A stretch of DNA of 64,000 nucleotides, from positions 19,218,694 to 19,282,693 of the forward strand of contig CM038703.1 in the NCBI GenBank assembly GCA_021613375.1, written 5' to 3'. This document shows, piece by piece, positions 1 to 12,606 of the stretch. The position numbers and the translations under genes are program-made. Below the pieces are notes generated by a model, which was not told where the DNA came from, did no database searches, and saw only the letters and a list, made by a program, of their open reading frames with translations. Position 1 is the stretch's first letter. Each line of letters begins with the position of its first letter. Source of the stretch: Megaleporinus macrocephalus (Eukaryota > Chordata > Actinopteri > Characiformes > Anostomidae).

Positions 1-1854
1 CTGAGAGGCTTTTCAGAAAACCAAAAAAGCTTAAGACAGAAGCAAACAAAGTCCAAATCCTCTTTTAATTTAGGGATGAGATTAGGCACAGCAGCAGTGG
101 GGACTATTGTGAGACGGACCCGTGGAAAAACAAAAGAGAGGGAAAAAAAATTCCTGGATGTTCTACAGCAGCACATCCTGTGCACTGTGGCTATCTGAGT
201 GTCCAGCAGTGCCTATCTGTTTGCTTTGCGGCTATCGAGTGGAAAAACTGACTCATGGTGCGACTCTGGGAGTCAAAACCCACCGCCACTGTTGGCCTTG
301 CTCCTGAGCTGGCCCCAACGTAAACACAGCTCTCTGCAACAGCGCTGGGTAAACTTCCCCTCTGCGCACTGATGCACACACTTCCTGCAGGACGGATTGG
401 TAACTGCGGCGGATTAAGGGATATTCAGGCAGAGAGTGAGGCGCTGAAAGCATAGTGTCGTGTGGGAAAGTCAGAGACAACACTTTCATTTATTTCATTT
501 TACAGCAGGACAAGCAGAAACACACATTCATCAGCATGTTATCTTCAACAACTAAATATTATGTGAATTTCTCATTTATGCACTTTTCATGGTAAAGAAA
601 TTCTCAGATATTTTCTAGATTAGGTGTACTGACTTGTTGCTTATTTGAGTATCAGTGAGAGCTTTGGGAACAGCTTTGGTTGGGAAGACAGCTGTAACTT
701 GTTGATTTAAGATTGGAATAATGAAAGAGTTCGAAGTTATTCATAAAACACAATTTGCCAAATTCACTATCCACACAGTTTTTTGCAAAGTACTATAGAA
801 AGTTTGGGACATAATTGCCAATAGAAAAGATCCTCTAGATTTTTGTAGTAGTAAAGACTAAGAAGTAACACATGCAGACTTATCCACAAAGTGAATTATC
901 CACAATGTGTTAAATATATTATTGAATTAGGTTCTTCAAAGTCATCACTCTCTGCCTTTGATAAAACTATTCGCCCTTGGCATTCTAGCAAATACCTTTT
1001 CCATCTGGGTCACCTTACCTACTAGCCTGAAGAAGACAGACATATGCTGAGACCTTCTTGGCTGATGAGAACTGCTTGATCCCATTTACACCAGATCATG
1101 TCATGTGCCTTGAGTGTCAGGATTATATCTGGATAAAGCCAAGCCACAAAAAAATGCAAATGTAAACACACTAAAGAAAACAAATCCTATTTCAATCAAA
1201 TCTGATCACTCAGATCACTTCAGGAGGTGGCCGAGCCACATTTGAGCCACATTATAACAGTGCAAATGCAACAAAGACTCATTGGACAACCAAAAACTCT
1301 CATCACTGGGCACGTGAGTCATGTCTGTGAGGAAGATAATGATTTAGAATTCATATGGTTTCGGACTGGACAACACAAAATTCTTAAATGCAACACAGAC
1401 AGATGTTACTGTGAAAAAACAAACTGCAGACAGCTTTTGGGAACTGTGCAATATTCAAAAAGACATCTATATTACTTTTGGAGAACAGCTTCAAAAACAT
1501 GGCTGCGTTGCCAACAGAAGATCAAGAATAACCAGATTCACATTTTCCACCCATATTCACATTTTCCGCCCCACACAACAATCAGACTCAAGCCTGGAGA
1601 CGCATTTCACTACCATGTGTAAATGTATGCGGCTAAAATCTTATCAGGATACAATCCAGAGACTAGTCACATGAGATGACCAGGCGTAAATGGTGTCTAA
1701 CTAAGGCTACTTAGTTGTGGAAGGGCTCGCTGCAGTAACGTGCACTTGGAACACCTGCCACACAAAAAAAAAACATCGCCTAAAAATACATCCTGACCGC
1801 CACCAAGTCTAGATCAGCTTTTGTTTATGTAAAAGTGCCCCCCCACCCACACAA

Positions 1855-1857
<3 letters not shown>

Positions 1858-1887
<30 letters not shown>
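1858..1887 (+). repeat. (CA)15 microsatellite
   Basis: A perfect CA array of about thirty bases follows a C-rich stretch. Confidence 0.95.
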
Positions 1888-1890
<3 letters not shown>

Positions 1891-3619
1891 AAACTGCTAG
1901 CGTGCCAACAAGAGCTGGCCTTTGCATTTGATCTCTCTGGCAATTTTGATGTGATTAATAAGTGCTTTTAAGTAACTGAAGGGCTATTTTTCATTTCCTG
2001 TCCTAGGAGGCAGATTCATATCTCCCATGGCACAGAACCAACTGAAACAACCTTAACATGTTTCTCCTTTTTTACCGCAGCCTGATAGAATCTGCAGGCC
2101 TAGACGTTCTCCATTGCATAGGCCCTACCCAGAGGAGTCAGGGTTCATGCTTAGCATGATTAGGGAACAATGCTAATGTTCTGTGTGAGAGATGGGGTGT
2201 GTGATTCCAGGCAGCCCTGCGGGAGTCCCACCCAGAGAGCAATGAGAGGAAGTGTGGTGGAGGGTGGTCAACGCCACTGGACCCTCAGTGCTCTCTACAC
2301 TCCTCGTTGCGAGTACACACAGTAGGACTTCCTCAAGTCAGAGCATTCCAGGAAAAGGCCGTGATCTGTAAGGCAGCTTATCAGACAATCGGCAGTCAGA
2401 GATGTCTCTAGTGCATAACTGAGTCGAACCCAAAGCAATGATGTGAATTATGACTTTTTCTAATAATCTACTTTGAAATTTCTCTGTTTATCTGATGATG
2501 AACAATAGTGATGTTTGTTTGTTTCTTTCCTATTAAGCCAGTTTATTAGTCTCCGTAAATCAAACTCCAGTTATTTGCTTCGTTACTCAGGCTTAGTGGA
2601 AGGGGTAGATGTGGCCTGGGGCAGCTCATGTGGCTCCTCTCTGACATTTGCTGTTCTGGTTTTAACTAAGAACTGTAGCACTGTTGGTTACAACACTTTT
2701 TACAACCCATTCAGAAATATTACTTTGTGTCTTTAATATGAGGCATAATTACCAATAACAACATCTGCCTGGCCTTACTGGCGGCAAGCATAACCACTGA
2801 AAGTATAAGGAAGGAAAGACTTAGCTATCCCTGTAAGTAAAGGCATTAGAAACAAACTGCAACTGCTCAGCCATGCCCTGACACAACAATGTTATGAACA
2901 GCCTCTAAATGAACATTCAGTCTTCTCCAACATGCTGGCAAACCCAGAGAACTTACGCTACAACATACACGTTTAGCATTCTCATGCAAAAATGAGTGCA
3001 GAGATAGCTGATCAAGCTCTGTTTGTGCATGTTTTGCTGTGAATCTTGAACAAGCCTCGTCTGTGCTCAGTCATGCAGCGTGCACTCACATCACTTAAAT
3101 CCCATCTCTTGCTACAGGGCCTGTGAAGTGCGAGGCCTCAGCACAACCCAAGTGACAACTCAGCCTGCTCAGGTTCACAGAGCAAATGATGCTTCAGGGA
3201 TTTCTGCTTATAATGTCAGTTCCACCTGAGAAACTGTGCTAATTAGCACAGATGTAATGCTTAACTTCAATTAACACTGTACAAAAAAGTTTACACCTCT
3301 GTACCGCATGGCTGGAGGCCACTGAATACCACGCTGAGGCCACATTTACCAGTATGCTCAACCTGCTTGTGTGATTTATGGGAAAAATGGAAGTACGTTG
3401 GGAGTTTTCTCTGAGGAAGACCTTGTTTATATAGCGCATGCATTCATGTGGTTTATCTGAGACATAACCAGGACACTGAGGTTGTAAAATGGATGCTAGC
3501 TGGCATATATCAGTTTTGACATATTGCACTGGTGTTCAAACATGGATTTACTGTACATGTTTGAAATGTATTTTATATCTAACAATTATTGTATTTATTT
3601 ACATGGCTTGCGCACTCAA

Positions 3620-3643
3620 CCCCCCCCCCCCCCCCCCCCCCCC
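3620..3643 (+). repeat. (C)24 homopolymer
   Basis: Twenty-four consecutive C residues. It yields spurious poly-proline and poly-glycine frames on the two strands. Confidence 0.95.
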
Positions 3644-6600
3644 AACCACAAACACATTTGCTGCCATGATCAGCATTGTGTCTGCAGAATTAGATGCACA
3701 ACTTGCATAACTTGTAGACAACATACTTCCATGCAATATGCCAACTCCACAACTATAAATTAAATGCAATAGCCACGGCCACAACAGCTTTGTATTAGTT
3801 TGGTAAGTGCAGCCCAGTACTACCTGGATTAGCAGAATAAGACAGAGATTCTTTGTTAAGGCTTCCCAATTAAACAAATATTAATCTTAAGTTGAGCCAG
3901 CAACAACTGATTATCCCCAGAAACACAATTTTTATACCTGAAAAAAACCCTAATTACCTGATATCTCCTTGCCCCTCCCAGTTATCTCATACCTCTTCAC
4001 TTCCCCATAAATATCACAGGCCATCACAACCTCACTGATACTATTATTTCTGAACCTATCACTCAGAATCCCTTGTCTCTTTGATCAGTTTGCTTTATAA
4101 TTGACGTTACCATTTTCACCAAAAAGCCTCCATCATTTTCAAACTAAGAGATTAAATATATATTTTTAAGTCATCTCTGGCCAGGCCACAATCACATCTA
4201 GGCCTTTTAAACCCTAAAAGACTGCTTTCATCCTGTCCTGTAAAGTTGCCATTTTGGAGATACTTGTTTCCATTGGACAGCGATGAGATAGTTATAACTG
4301 AGTCTCTGTGTATGTTGTACTAATGAACTTGTTTAAAGGGGCTGCGTCTTCTCCACAATACGATTTGTATTGGTAAACACAGAAAGGACTGCACGGACAC
4401 AGCACAGCAGTCACACAGCATTATATAGTAATTTATGATTTAGGCATCTATCCTTTTAGCGATTCTGAAAAAAATCTTTTACATATTATTAAAAAATGTC
4501 CCGCACTAGGCTACATCTTAAATGTGTAGTTTGTTTTGATCTGGCGCTGCTCTTGGACGTCTAGCTGCAGGGACTCATGGTTTAAATGCAGTGTGCTTTG
4601 GTGAGGCTAACGAGCTGGGAGAAATTCAATTCTCTGATGATAACAGCAGAACAGTAAACACTCCTCAAAGACTTGCTCTAGACGTCTGCCAAGCGGCGTT
4701 TATTCTCCAAACAGATATGTCCAGCAGCTCTGTCTGAGCAGGCCAAAAAGCAGCAGCAACTTGATAAAAAACACCCTCTATGCTGTCCTGAAAACACGCT
4801 TTCGCAGACAATGGTGGGAATCAGCTTCGGCTTATGTAGATAAACAACGGGCTGCTCCGTGCAGGAATGGCTTTAAACTCTTCAGCATATTTGTGGAAGC
4901 TACTGTCTTATCGTCCTGAAAAATAGGAAATGAGTGAAAAATTTTCTCTGACATCGGAGACCCCGGTGTATCCGTGTTCTGAATTTGGACTGGTGGTTGC
5001 GGGGAGGATGATGAAGGTGGAGTTGTCTGAGTGCTGCCTGTCGCTGTGATCAGAATGCTTCCTGCAGATGTTGATGTCTTCGCATCATGGGTCAGAGGAG
5101 CAGGATCTGGACAGGTCGATAACAAGCACACCCTGAGGAGCTTCCTGTGGATGCCATAACCGGCAGTCTTTTGCTCTGCTGCACGTCTCTGACCCGGACA
5201 GGACGGGTTTTCATCTTTCCTCTCTGAGCGGTGCTGAGATGTCAAAGGAGGACAGGCCTGCAATGCTAATCAAGCAGCCATTGGCTAGGAGGAAGAGCCA
5301 CCTCCCAGCACACAGTGGCTCGACGGTAATATAGATAAGGCCTCCATGTTTGTGTTGGCCCCAAATTAAAAACAGGAGGAAAAGGATTTATCTCTACATC
5401 CCGGAGAGCTTTGCTGTTCACTGACTTACAGGCAGAGTTTATGAATGATTTCACAGCGGCCTCATTCAATTCCTTTAAAATCCATCATATGAAATAAGGA
5501 TTGGGCACATAATCTCTGGATATTGCATTGAAAGCTAATAAACAACGGTAGATATCATGCCAGTGAAGTAAGATATAATTAGAGTATAATTAGATATAAA
5601 GGCTCTGAGGTAGTCAGGACACTATGTATCTTCATTCATTTTTCATGCATAAGATCTGATATAGAAACAGCAATCATCATAAGCAGTTGTCAGGTTTGTA
5701 ACTAGCATGAGAGCACCAAATCCTCTCCTCAGAAGTTTTTACATGATTCCATGTGGAAACAGTGATGAGACTCCCTGATCAGTACAGTTTAGGCTTCAGG
5801 CTATGTAGGTTGCTATAGTAGCAATGCGATTATAATTAGAAATAGAAGTAGCAAAATGACTATGAGAAAGTCCACTGTTATCTAGCATACTGTTGGTAAA
5901 GCATCATCTAACATAATTAAGAGACCAGCAGGGATATTAGGCTGTATTTTGTCTCATTAACTGTTAAGTACCTTGTCCTTTTAGTGGGGTTTGTTAAGAT
6001 CCTAGAGAGTAAAAGAGAGAGTGAGATAATCGAATGTGATTAAGTATAGTTTTTTTATATGTAAGCTAAAAAAACATATATATGAAGAGTGATATGAGTA
6101 ATTCAGTAAAATGAAACAGAGTAACTGGAGTCAACACAATTTTTGAAACAGTAATAGCAAATACAGGGATCAGAAAAGAAAAGTCAAAAGAAAAAGGTCA
6201 AATACCATTGAAAAAAGGAGCAATGATTTGGTAAAAAAAAGCAAAATAGAAATAAAGACAGTAAGTTTTTTACTATGTAATGTGGGCTGCTTACCTGTAT
6301 AATAAACCTTACCTGTTATGACCCTGTAAGAGAGAATAATGAGACACATTGTTTTGTTCTTAATAACATGCAACCAAGGGCGCAGAATTAGCATGGACGG
6401 AAGTGACTTGTCCCCACCAATATCCAATGATTATTGAACTGTCCCCACCAATAATTTGATCCCCTCCAAAAAAAACCTGAGCTGTCAACGCCTCGTTAAC
6501 CTAGAGGTGCAGAAAGGGTTAAATAACGTTAAATCCTACCTCCCTTTAACAAACATGGCCAGTGTGATTGGCTGTGGAAGGAAAACTTTCATTTGAACTT

Positions 6601-7044
6601 TTTCTGGCTTGAAATTTTCTGACATAGTTTGTTAATGGAAGGATGTACTACCTAACATTACAGAAGCTCTAGCAACCTTCAAAAAGTGTAAGAACACTCC
6701 ATTAATGCTTGATCATTTGATTCCTGTAAACTTTCAATGCTTCTTCTTGTTTTATACCTTACTGTTTGACATCATGGTGTGTAGAGCGTTAAGATATAAT
6801 GGAATATCTGTATTCAGTCCAAGCTACATTTTGTAGGCAATATTTATACAGTTAGCTTTTACATTTGTGGGAGAGCACTTTTAGAATACCTACAATGAAA
6901 TAAAAAAAGAATGCATGAAATCTTAAAAACAAACGATTCAAATTCTTATTTATTAACTATTTTAAAATAAGTGCATGGCGTGTAAAATATACTCAAAAAA
7001 GGAAATCTAAAATCAGAACACAACAGTTGCTGCTGTGTAGACTG

Positions 7045-8155
7045 AGTAGACTGATAAATCAATGTGTTGGTCAATTATGAATCTCAGTATCAGTGAGCTC
7101 TACTAAAATCAGAGTAGACTGTTAAATTAATGTGTTGGTCAATTATAAATCTTAGTATTACTGAGCTCTGCTAAATGCTGAGTATACTGATATATCAATG
7201 TGATAAATTATTCGTTTCAATGTTACTTAGTTCTGCTAAGACCTGAGTAGACTGATAAATCAATGTGATAAATTATTCGTTTCAATGTTACTTAGTTCTG
7301 CTAAGACCTGAGTAGACTGATAAATCAATGTGATCAGTTATTATTCTCAGTGTTGCTGAGCTCTGCTAAAGACTGAGTAGACTGATGAATCAATGTGATC
7401 AGTTATTAATCTCAGTGTTACTGAGCTCTGCTAAATCCTGAGTATACTGATAAATCAATGTGATCAGTTATTAATCTCAGTGTTACTGAGCTCTGCTAAA
7501 TCCTGAGTATACTGATAAATCAATATGACCAGTTATTAATCTCAGTATTACTGAGCTCTGCTAAATGCTGAGTATACTGATATATCAATGTGATAAATTA
7601 TTCGTTTCAATGTTACTTAGTTCTGCTAAGACCTGAGTAGACTGATAAATCAATGTGATAAATTATTCGTTTCAATGTTACTTAGTTCTGCTAAGACCTG
7701 AGTAGACTGATAAATCAATGTGATCAGTTATTATTCTCAGTGTTGCTGAGCTCTGCTAAAGACTGAGTAGACTGATGAATCAATGTGATCAGTTATTAAT
7801 CTCAGTGTTACTGAGCTCTGCTAAATCCTGAGTATACTGATAAATCAATGTGATCAGTTATTAATCTCAGTGTTACTGAGCTCTGCTAAATCCTGAGTAT
7901 ACTGATAAATCAATATGACCAGTTATTGATCTCAGTGTTACTGAGCTCTGCTAAATCCTGAGTATACTGATTGATCAATGTGATCAGTTATTAACCTCAG
8001 TGTTACTGAGCTCTGCTAAATCCTGAGTATACTGATAAATCAATGTGATCATTTATTAATCTCAGTGTCACTGAGCTCTGCTAAATCCTGAGTACGCTGA
8101 TAAACAACTGTGATGATCAATTATTCATCTCAGTGTCACGGAGCTCTGCTAAAGC
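7045..8155. repeat. 65-bp minisatellite with 390-bp higher-order unit
   Basis: Seventeen head-to-tail units begin AGTAGACTGATAAATCAATG or variants, at 7045, 7113, 7181 and then every 65 bp to 8091. The first two units are 68 bp and the rest 65 bp. Units 7181-7570 and 7571-7960 form two copies of a six-unit higher-order repeat. By eye they differ at only three positions, all in the last unit. Flanking units are more diverged. No open frame is maintained through the array. The monomer recurs in single copy at about 38.89 kb. Confidence 0.95.
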
Positions 8156-10439
8156 ATGAATAGTAAACATTTGTCATATTGGTCAGCCTAACTTGCTCAA
8201 CTGCACATTTTAATTATTTTAATTAAGTATTTTAATTGTCTGGCAAGAGAAAATGGTGGTGTGGTTACAGTAATATTCTGTGAGACAGATATATTTGATT
8301 TGTATTAGCCTCATTTGAAAGTCACTTTGGATATAGAAGTGTTTGCCAGATGAACTCCAAAGCAAACAGAAATGTGTAATAAGTGTTCCTTAATCTGTGG
8401 ATTAGGTTATTTTAGAATGCGTCAGCCTCTGACAATCCTTCTGCAAACATGCATCAATTTTCTATACATGTACTATTTTCCTTTGCCTACGTGGGAGGAC
8501 TGAGTTTAAGCCCACTGGAGCAAGCTCCTCTATAAAGCTGGGCTAAGTTCATAAAACTGCCCTCTGGCGTCTCATATAACAGAGCCACCGGCTGCAGCTG
8601 CCACTTGGTAACTAATATAAAAGGCCTTCTGACCCAAAGCCTGCCACTATGGTCAAGCACATCGATGTCCCTGAGTCACCATTTCAGAACACTAAAGCAC
8701 GGTCAACCGTATGGTCACTGATGCAGTTGCATTTAGCCCAAGCAGTGGGACCGCTAGCAGAAACTGCTTCTCAGAAACTTAACCCTGCATTTCAATTAGT
8801 GTCAGATAACTGCAAGAGAAGCACACATCGTCGGTTCAGCCACAGCCTGCAAACACATCTGGAGTGGAGATTTTATTCTGGAGATGATGCGATTGCTGAA
8901 TGCAGGGGCAGCTATTACTGTAGGTAATTTTTTTTATTTGGTTAAACTACATCCCTCCTTTCTAGACACTGGAAATGAGGGCCTGCCTTGCTCTCTTTGT
9001 TGGAAGGCACGGCTCCACTTTATTTTATAGTTCAAGCGGAAAACAACAAGTGAGTCTATCTTATGAAAGCTCTTAATCCACACTGTGCAGTCAGGCTAAG
9101 GGGCCACCCTGAAACCCAGACTGTACTGCCAAGAAAAGGCCTACATCTATGACTTGGCATGCAAAACGAATTACATGGCAAATCAAAGCTGTGTCATTCT
9201 TTAATCTGACTGAGTGCATAAACCTAGAGCACCAATAACCACAGCAAATACCCAGGAGCACACAATATATACGCTTCTACATGAAACTGAACCCAGCCTT
9301 GTGCAAAAGCGTCTGTCAACAGCAGAGAGGGGTCGGCGTGATCCGATTCCGCTTGACGCTGGGGTCTCTTAAGGGACAGGAGACGGCCGGTTCAGGGAGG
9401 TGAAGGTTTAGACCTTTCTCATCTTCTCTATGGCATCACTCTACAGGCCCATCGCAACAGCTGCAGCTAGCTCTCTCTCTCTCACTCTCTCTCTTCGAAT
9501 GTTGCACTTTTAAGGTGGAAATCTTGAAAGTGATCCCATTGAACTTTTCCAAAGAGGCCGGCCGGCTAATCTGGGGGCAGAAAGCCTGACCTGAGCTTTC
9601 ACTCGGAGACTGAAGTTCAAGACTTGCACCCCCTATGTTCACCAGGCCTGACTGGTGCTTTTCTTCACCCTCTGTCTTCTTTGACCCTGGGCTGCTCGGC
9701 CATAGGGACTTGGCTATCACGCCTCAATGGACTGATAGATGCAACACAAACGGTCAGTGTGGGGTGTGATCATGCTGCCCACGGGCTATGACGAGACCTC
9801 TAGCAAAATTGCTGAGGTCCTGAACAATGGCATCTGCCTGCCAGGGTCACACCGAGAAAAGCAGGGAGACATATTGAGGCATTGTTTTTTCCTTTCTCTT
9901 CACAATTTACCGCCTTTCCTGAAACATCTACAACCCCACCCGGCTGTACTATTTTTGCTGAGGCAAGAATCCTATTCTTAAACCTTTCTGTTTCCATTCC
10001 CCCTTCCACCCCTGACTTCAAAAACAGATTCTGAGAGCAAACACAGCAAGCAAGATAAGTTTTCCATTTTCAAACGAGACGTGAAGGAATGCTGTCTGTA
10101 CTGGACTACTGGCTGTATACACGTAAAAAATAAAGATCCTACGAGGCGCTCTTTGGGGTGATGCATTCGATGAATCACATCTGATTCCATGATGAATGTT
10201 TTAATGGAAGTCCTATAAAGGTTAAAAGAACCTAACCATTTAAGATTCAAAGCTTTTGCTTAGAACCGTACATTCAATCCAAAAGCAATGGCAGTGAATG
10301 ACAGTGATCCTATACAATACAAGTTATTCATTTTCCAGAGCTATTTCTGCAGAAATATAAGATAATGCACTTGCTTAAGCAATGGAAAAGCTAAAAAAAG
10401 TGAAGAAAGTCAAATTTATGGAACTTCTAACAACTGTGG
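8156..10439. other. intergenic DNA, no recognised gene
   Basis: This is single-copy-looking sequence with a short CT-rich stretch near 9470-9495. Open frames at 8649-8927 and 9436-9720 are short and unrecognised. The segment 10120-10260 resembles a piece of a fish MITE carrying AAAGAACC-type motifs, too diverged to bound. Confidence 0.5.
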
Positions 10440-10690
10440 AAGACTTGCTAGAGACTTGCTAGACCGCCAAAATTGTCACCATTAGACAAACAGCACCTAA
10501 ATCTTTCATCTTTGAAAGAGAGGAGAAAATTGAGCTCTACTCTTAGCTTCAGATTTGAAACAAATCTGCCCAGAATTCCACTGTGAGAAGATAACTCAGC
10601 ACTATGAGTTTGAAAGGATGTTGGTGATCTCAGAATAATGTACTGACTACAGTCCAGACCTCAACATTGAATTTGTTGAAGAAAGTGAGA
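10440..10690 (+). pseudogene. Tc1/mariner-like transposase remnant
   Basis: A + strand frame from about 10458 reads LARPPKLSPLDKQHLNLSSL, the GRPPK-type linker after the helix-turn-helix of Tc1 transposases. It stops near 10585. Further on, 10651-10686 reads YSPDLNIEFVEE, corresponding to the SPDLNPIE block with the last catalytic acid of the DDE domain. Most of the catalytic core between them is missing, so this is an internally deleted, inactive copy. Confidence 0.75.
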
Positions 10691-10794
10691 CCAGCTTCTA
10701 AGGATGAACGTTGGGTATGTGGAAAAATGTCCCTGCAGCTATATGGATAGTATGTAATGGAGCAATATGTGAGATTTTTGGTTTAAAGGGAAAT

Positions 10795-11010
10795 TTGCAT
10801 GGAGCAGGCCTGGGTTTGATTCCCAAACCTGGCAGTCAGGGTCCTTTGTGTGTGGAGTTTACACTTTCTCCTCTGTCACTTCCTCTGGTTCCCTCCTACA
10901 CTCCTACACCTGGGGGTCTGCCCAGTGATGGACTGGTGACTTGTCCAGGCTCTTTTTCCTGCAAGCACTGGGATAGGCTCGAGCTGTACAGGAGGATAAG
11001 TGGTTCAGAA
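10795..11010 (+). repeat. SINE-like fragment (tRNA-derived family)
   Basis: The stretch holds a B-box-like GGTTTGATTCC (10813-10823), then the GTGTGGAGTTTACACTTTCTC, CTGGTTCCCTCCTACA and GTGATGGACTGGTGACTTG blocks typical of an abundant teleost SINE family. It lacks the 5' A-box end and a clear tail, and is well diverged from the copy at 15.3 kb. Confidence 0.65.
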
Positions 11011-12045
11011 TTAAGCATGTTATCCATGCCCATCAGGTACAAAGTAGTATTTTGACAGGCCAATCCTGCCTCAGGAGGCGATAGTGAGTCACTATATTGT
11101 CGAGTCTGCCATTAGACCAACATAGGATGTTGAAGAAGTACTCTAAACTCTTGTCAAGGTTCTGCTTCTGTTAGATCATTTAAGAAAAGTTAATTGATGA
11201 AAGGAAGAGTTAACATTACAGTGTAAAGGAAAACAAAATAAAAAACTAAAATGTGTTTCATTTGTTTTAATATATTCACTCAACTGGAAAAATGGATGCA
11301 CTAGGGTGGGAGGAGGGATGAGTTGCATCTAAGGGTGAAAATACATTGTACACTGCTCTGGTAATAAATAAATTTGAATGTACTGGCATTACATCGACCT
11401 TGTAGATGCTCTGGTTGCTCTGTGCTGCTTTAACGTGGAAACCTTCAGACTTGTATAACCTCTGTGCTCTGCAGTTGCTCTGATAGCATGTCCCAGGGTT
11501 ACTACTGTACCTTTACTCCAACAGAAAAGATTAATATGCTAATTACAGCTCCCTCCCTCCCTCCCTCCCTCACTTTTTCCTCGTACAATGTTATTCCAAG
11601 CGTTCTAATAAAACATGTTGAAGTTTGCCAGGCGCACAAGCCCTACTCTGTTGATTTGTGGAAATAATTCCCAGCCAGAAGTACTTTATATGTTAGCATC
11701 TGGTTAGTTCATCCACTCTTATAGATTTATGAAGGTCAGTTTGGGCAGTACAGATACTCTGTGTACCTTTTTTTATTTTTGATATAAGGCTGTATGATGT
11801 TGAATGGTGGAACTCATGCATTCCCCAGTAAAACGAATAGCTTTAATTGCACCACGGCTGACATTTCATTTGAACATGGTTACTGACCAATGTTAACCTG
11901 TTATATGTTTTGGGAGATCACCAATTAGCTGCTGTTTTCTGGACTTGGGCCACTTCCAGTGTGGTGCAGAACAAATCTGCTGGTGAAATCTCACATTCCG
12001 CAGCAGCTATCTTCTGGTAAACAGCCCTGGCAACACACTGTGCCT
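11011..12045. other. intergenic DNA, possible 3' UTR of the minus-strand candidate
   Basis: No gene is recognised here. If the exon at 12396-12046 is real, its 3' UTR would run down to the reverse-strand AATAAA at 11772-11777. Otherwise the segment holds only the CTCC array. Confidence 0.5.
11549..11570 (+). repeat. (CTCC)n microsatellite
   Basis: Five and a half tandem CTCC units. Confidence 0.9.
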
Positions 12046-12396
12046 TTAATCCTCATCTTGTGTCTGAAGTTCCCCGTGGCTTTGAAGTGAGAGCAGTCCC
12101 GTGGTGAAGTCGTCACTGGCCAGCACATTCCACAGCCTCTCTGTCGACTTGTGCCAGTCACTGTGCAGTATGCGCTTGCTGCTGTAGACCAGCGAACTGC
12201 AGTGGGCTCCGCGGAGCCTTGTCTCCTCCCATAACGCCCTGCTGTCTGCAGCAAAGCCAGTCCAGGAAGATTCAACCAAGGCATTCTCTGGAGCAAATGC
12301 AAGTCTGAAACCATTGTGCTGCAATATCAAGGATGCCAAGGGTAAAGCTAGAATTTCAGAGGTGTGGTTTGGGCACATATTTTCTTCTATGGCTTG
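12046..12396 (-). CDS. candidate 3'-terminal exon of an unidentified reverse-strand gene
   Basis: Reading the minus strand, a pyrimidine-rich acceptor (TATTATTCCCCTTTTGCAG) is followed by 116 sense codons and a TAA. Third positions are rich in G and C (CTG, GTC, TAC, AGC, AAG), unlike surrounding DNA. The protein begins QAIEENMCPNHTSEILALPL, contains FAADSRALWEETRLRGAHCS, and ends GELQTQDED. An AATAAA on the same strand (plus 11772-11777) lies about 270 bp downstream. I do not recognise the family and see no domain motif. No upstream exon could be linked with certainty. A second minus-strand frame is also open over part of this GC-rich stretch, which weakens the case. It could be a real last exon, an exon of a decayed gene, or a conserved non-coding block that happens to be open. 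Confidence 0.45.
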   Translation of the reverse strand, partial: QAIEENMCPNHTSEILALPLASLILQHNGFRLAFAPENALVESSWTGFAADSRALWEETRLRGAHCSSLVYSSKRILHSDWHKSTERLWNVLASDDFTTGLLSLQSHGELQTQDED

Positions 12397-12519
12397 CTGC
12401 AAAAGGGGAATAATAGAGAGTTATAGGGAGTGATTTAATGAAAAAATTAAATTAAAATTAACAGATTAACAGCCTTTCTGTTTCAGTCTTAATGGCTTAA
12501 TGTGAAGTTAGCTGTTTTA

Positions 12520-12520
<1 letters not shown>

Positions 12521-12602
<82 letters not shown>
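12521..12602 (+). repeat. (TG)10(TA)31 compound microsatellite
   Basis: Ten TG units (12521-12540) are followed directly by thirty-one TA units (12541-12602). It lies just upstream, on the minus strand, of the candidate exon at 12396. Confidence 0.95.

Positions 12603-12606
<4 letters not shown>

Larger units (their letters stand above)
1..7044. other. intergenic DNA, no recognised gene
   Basis: Apart from the CA array and the C24 run I see no gene, RNA gene or mobile element with clear ends. A minus-strand frame at 4832-5263 (143 codons, Ser/Thr/Pro-rich) stays open in a moderately GC-rich patch, but has no recognised homology or convincing splice signals. Around 6370-6480 the duplicated TGTCCCCACCAATA motif suggests a worn repeat. 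Confidence 0.6.

Noticed and set aside
1227..1622. 131-codon + strand frame
   Set aside because: AT-rich codon use, no recognisable domain, no splice or promoter context. It is most likely chance.
3489..3877. Frames with poly-Pro or poly-Gly
   Set aside because: They cross the C24 homopolymer. The same applies to the poly-Gly frame across the G28 run at 41641-41668.
7045..8155. CRISPR-like array
   Set aside because: Repeats are contiguous 65-bp units with no unique spacers and no cas genes, and the DNA is vertebrate.
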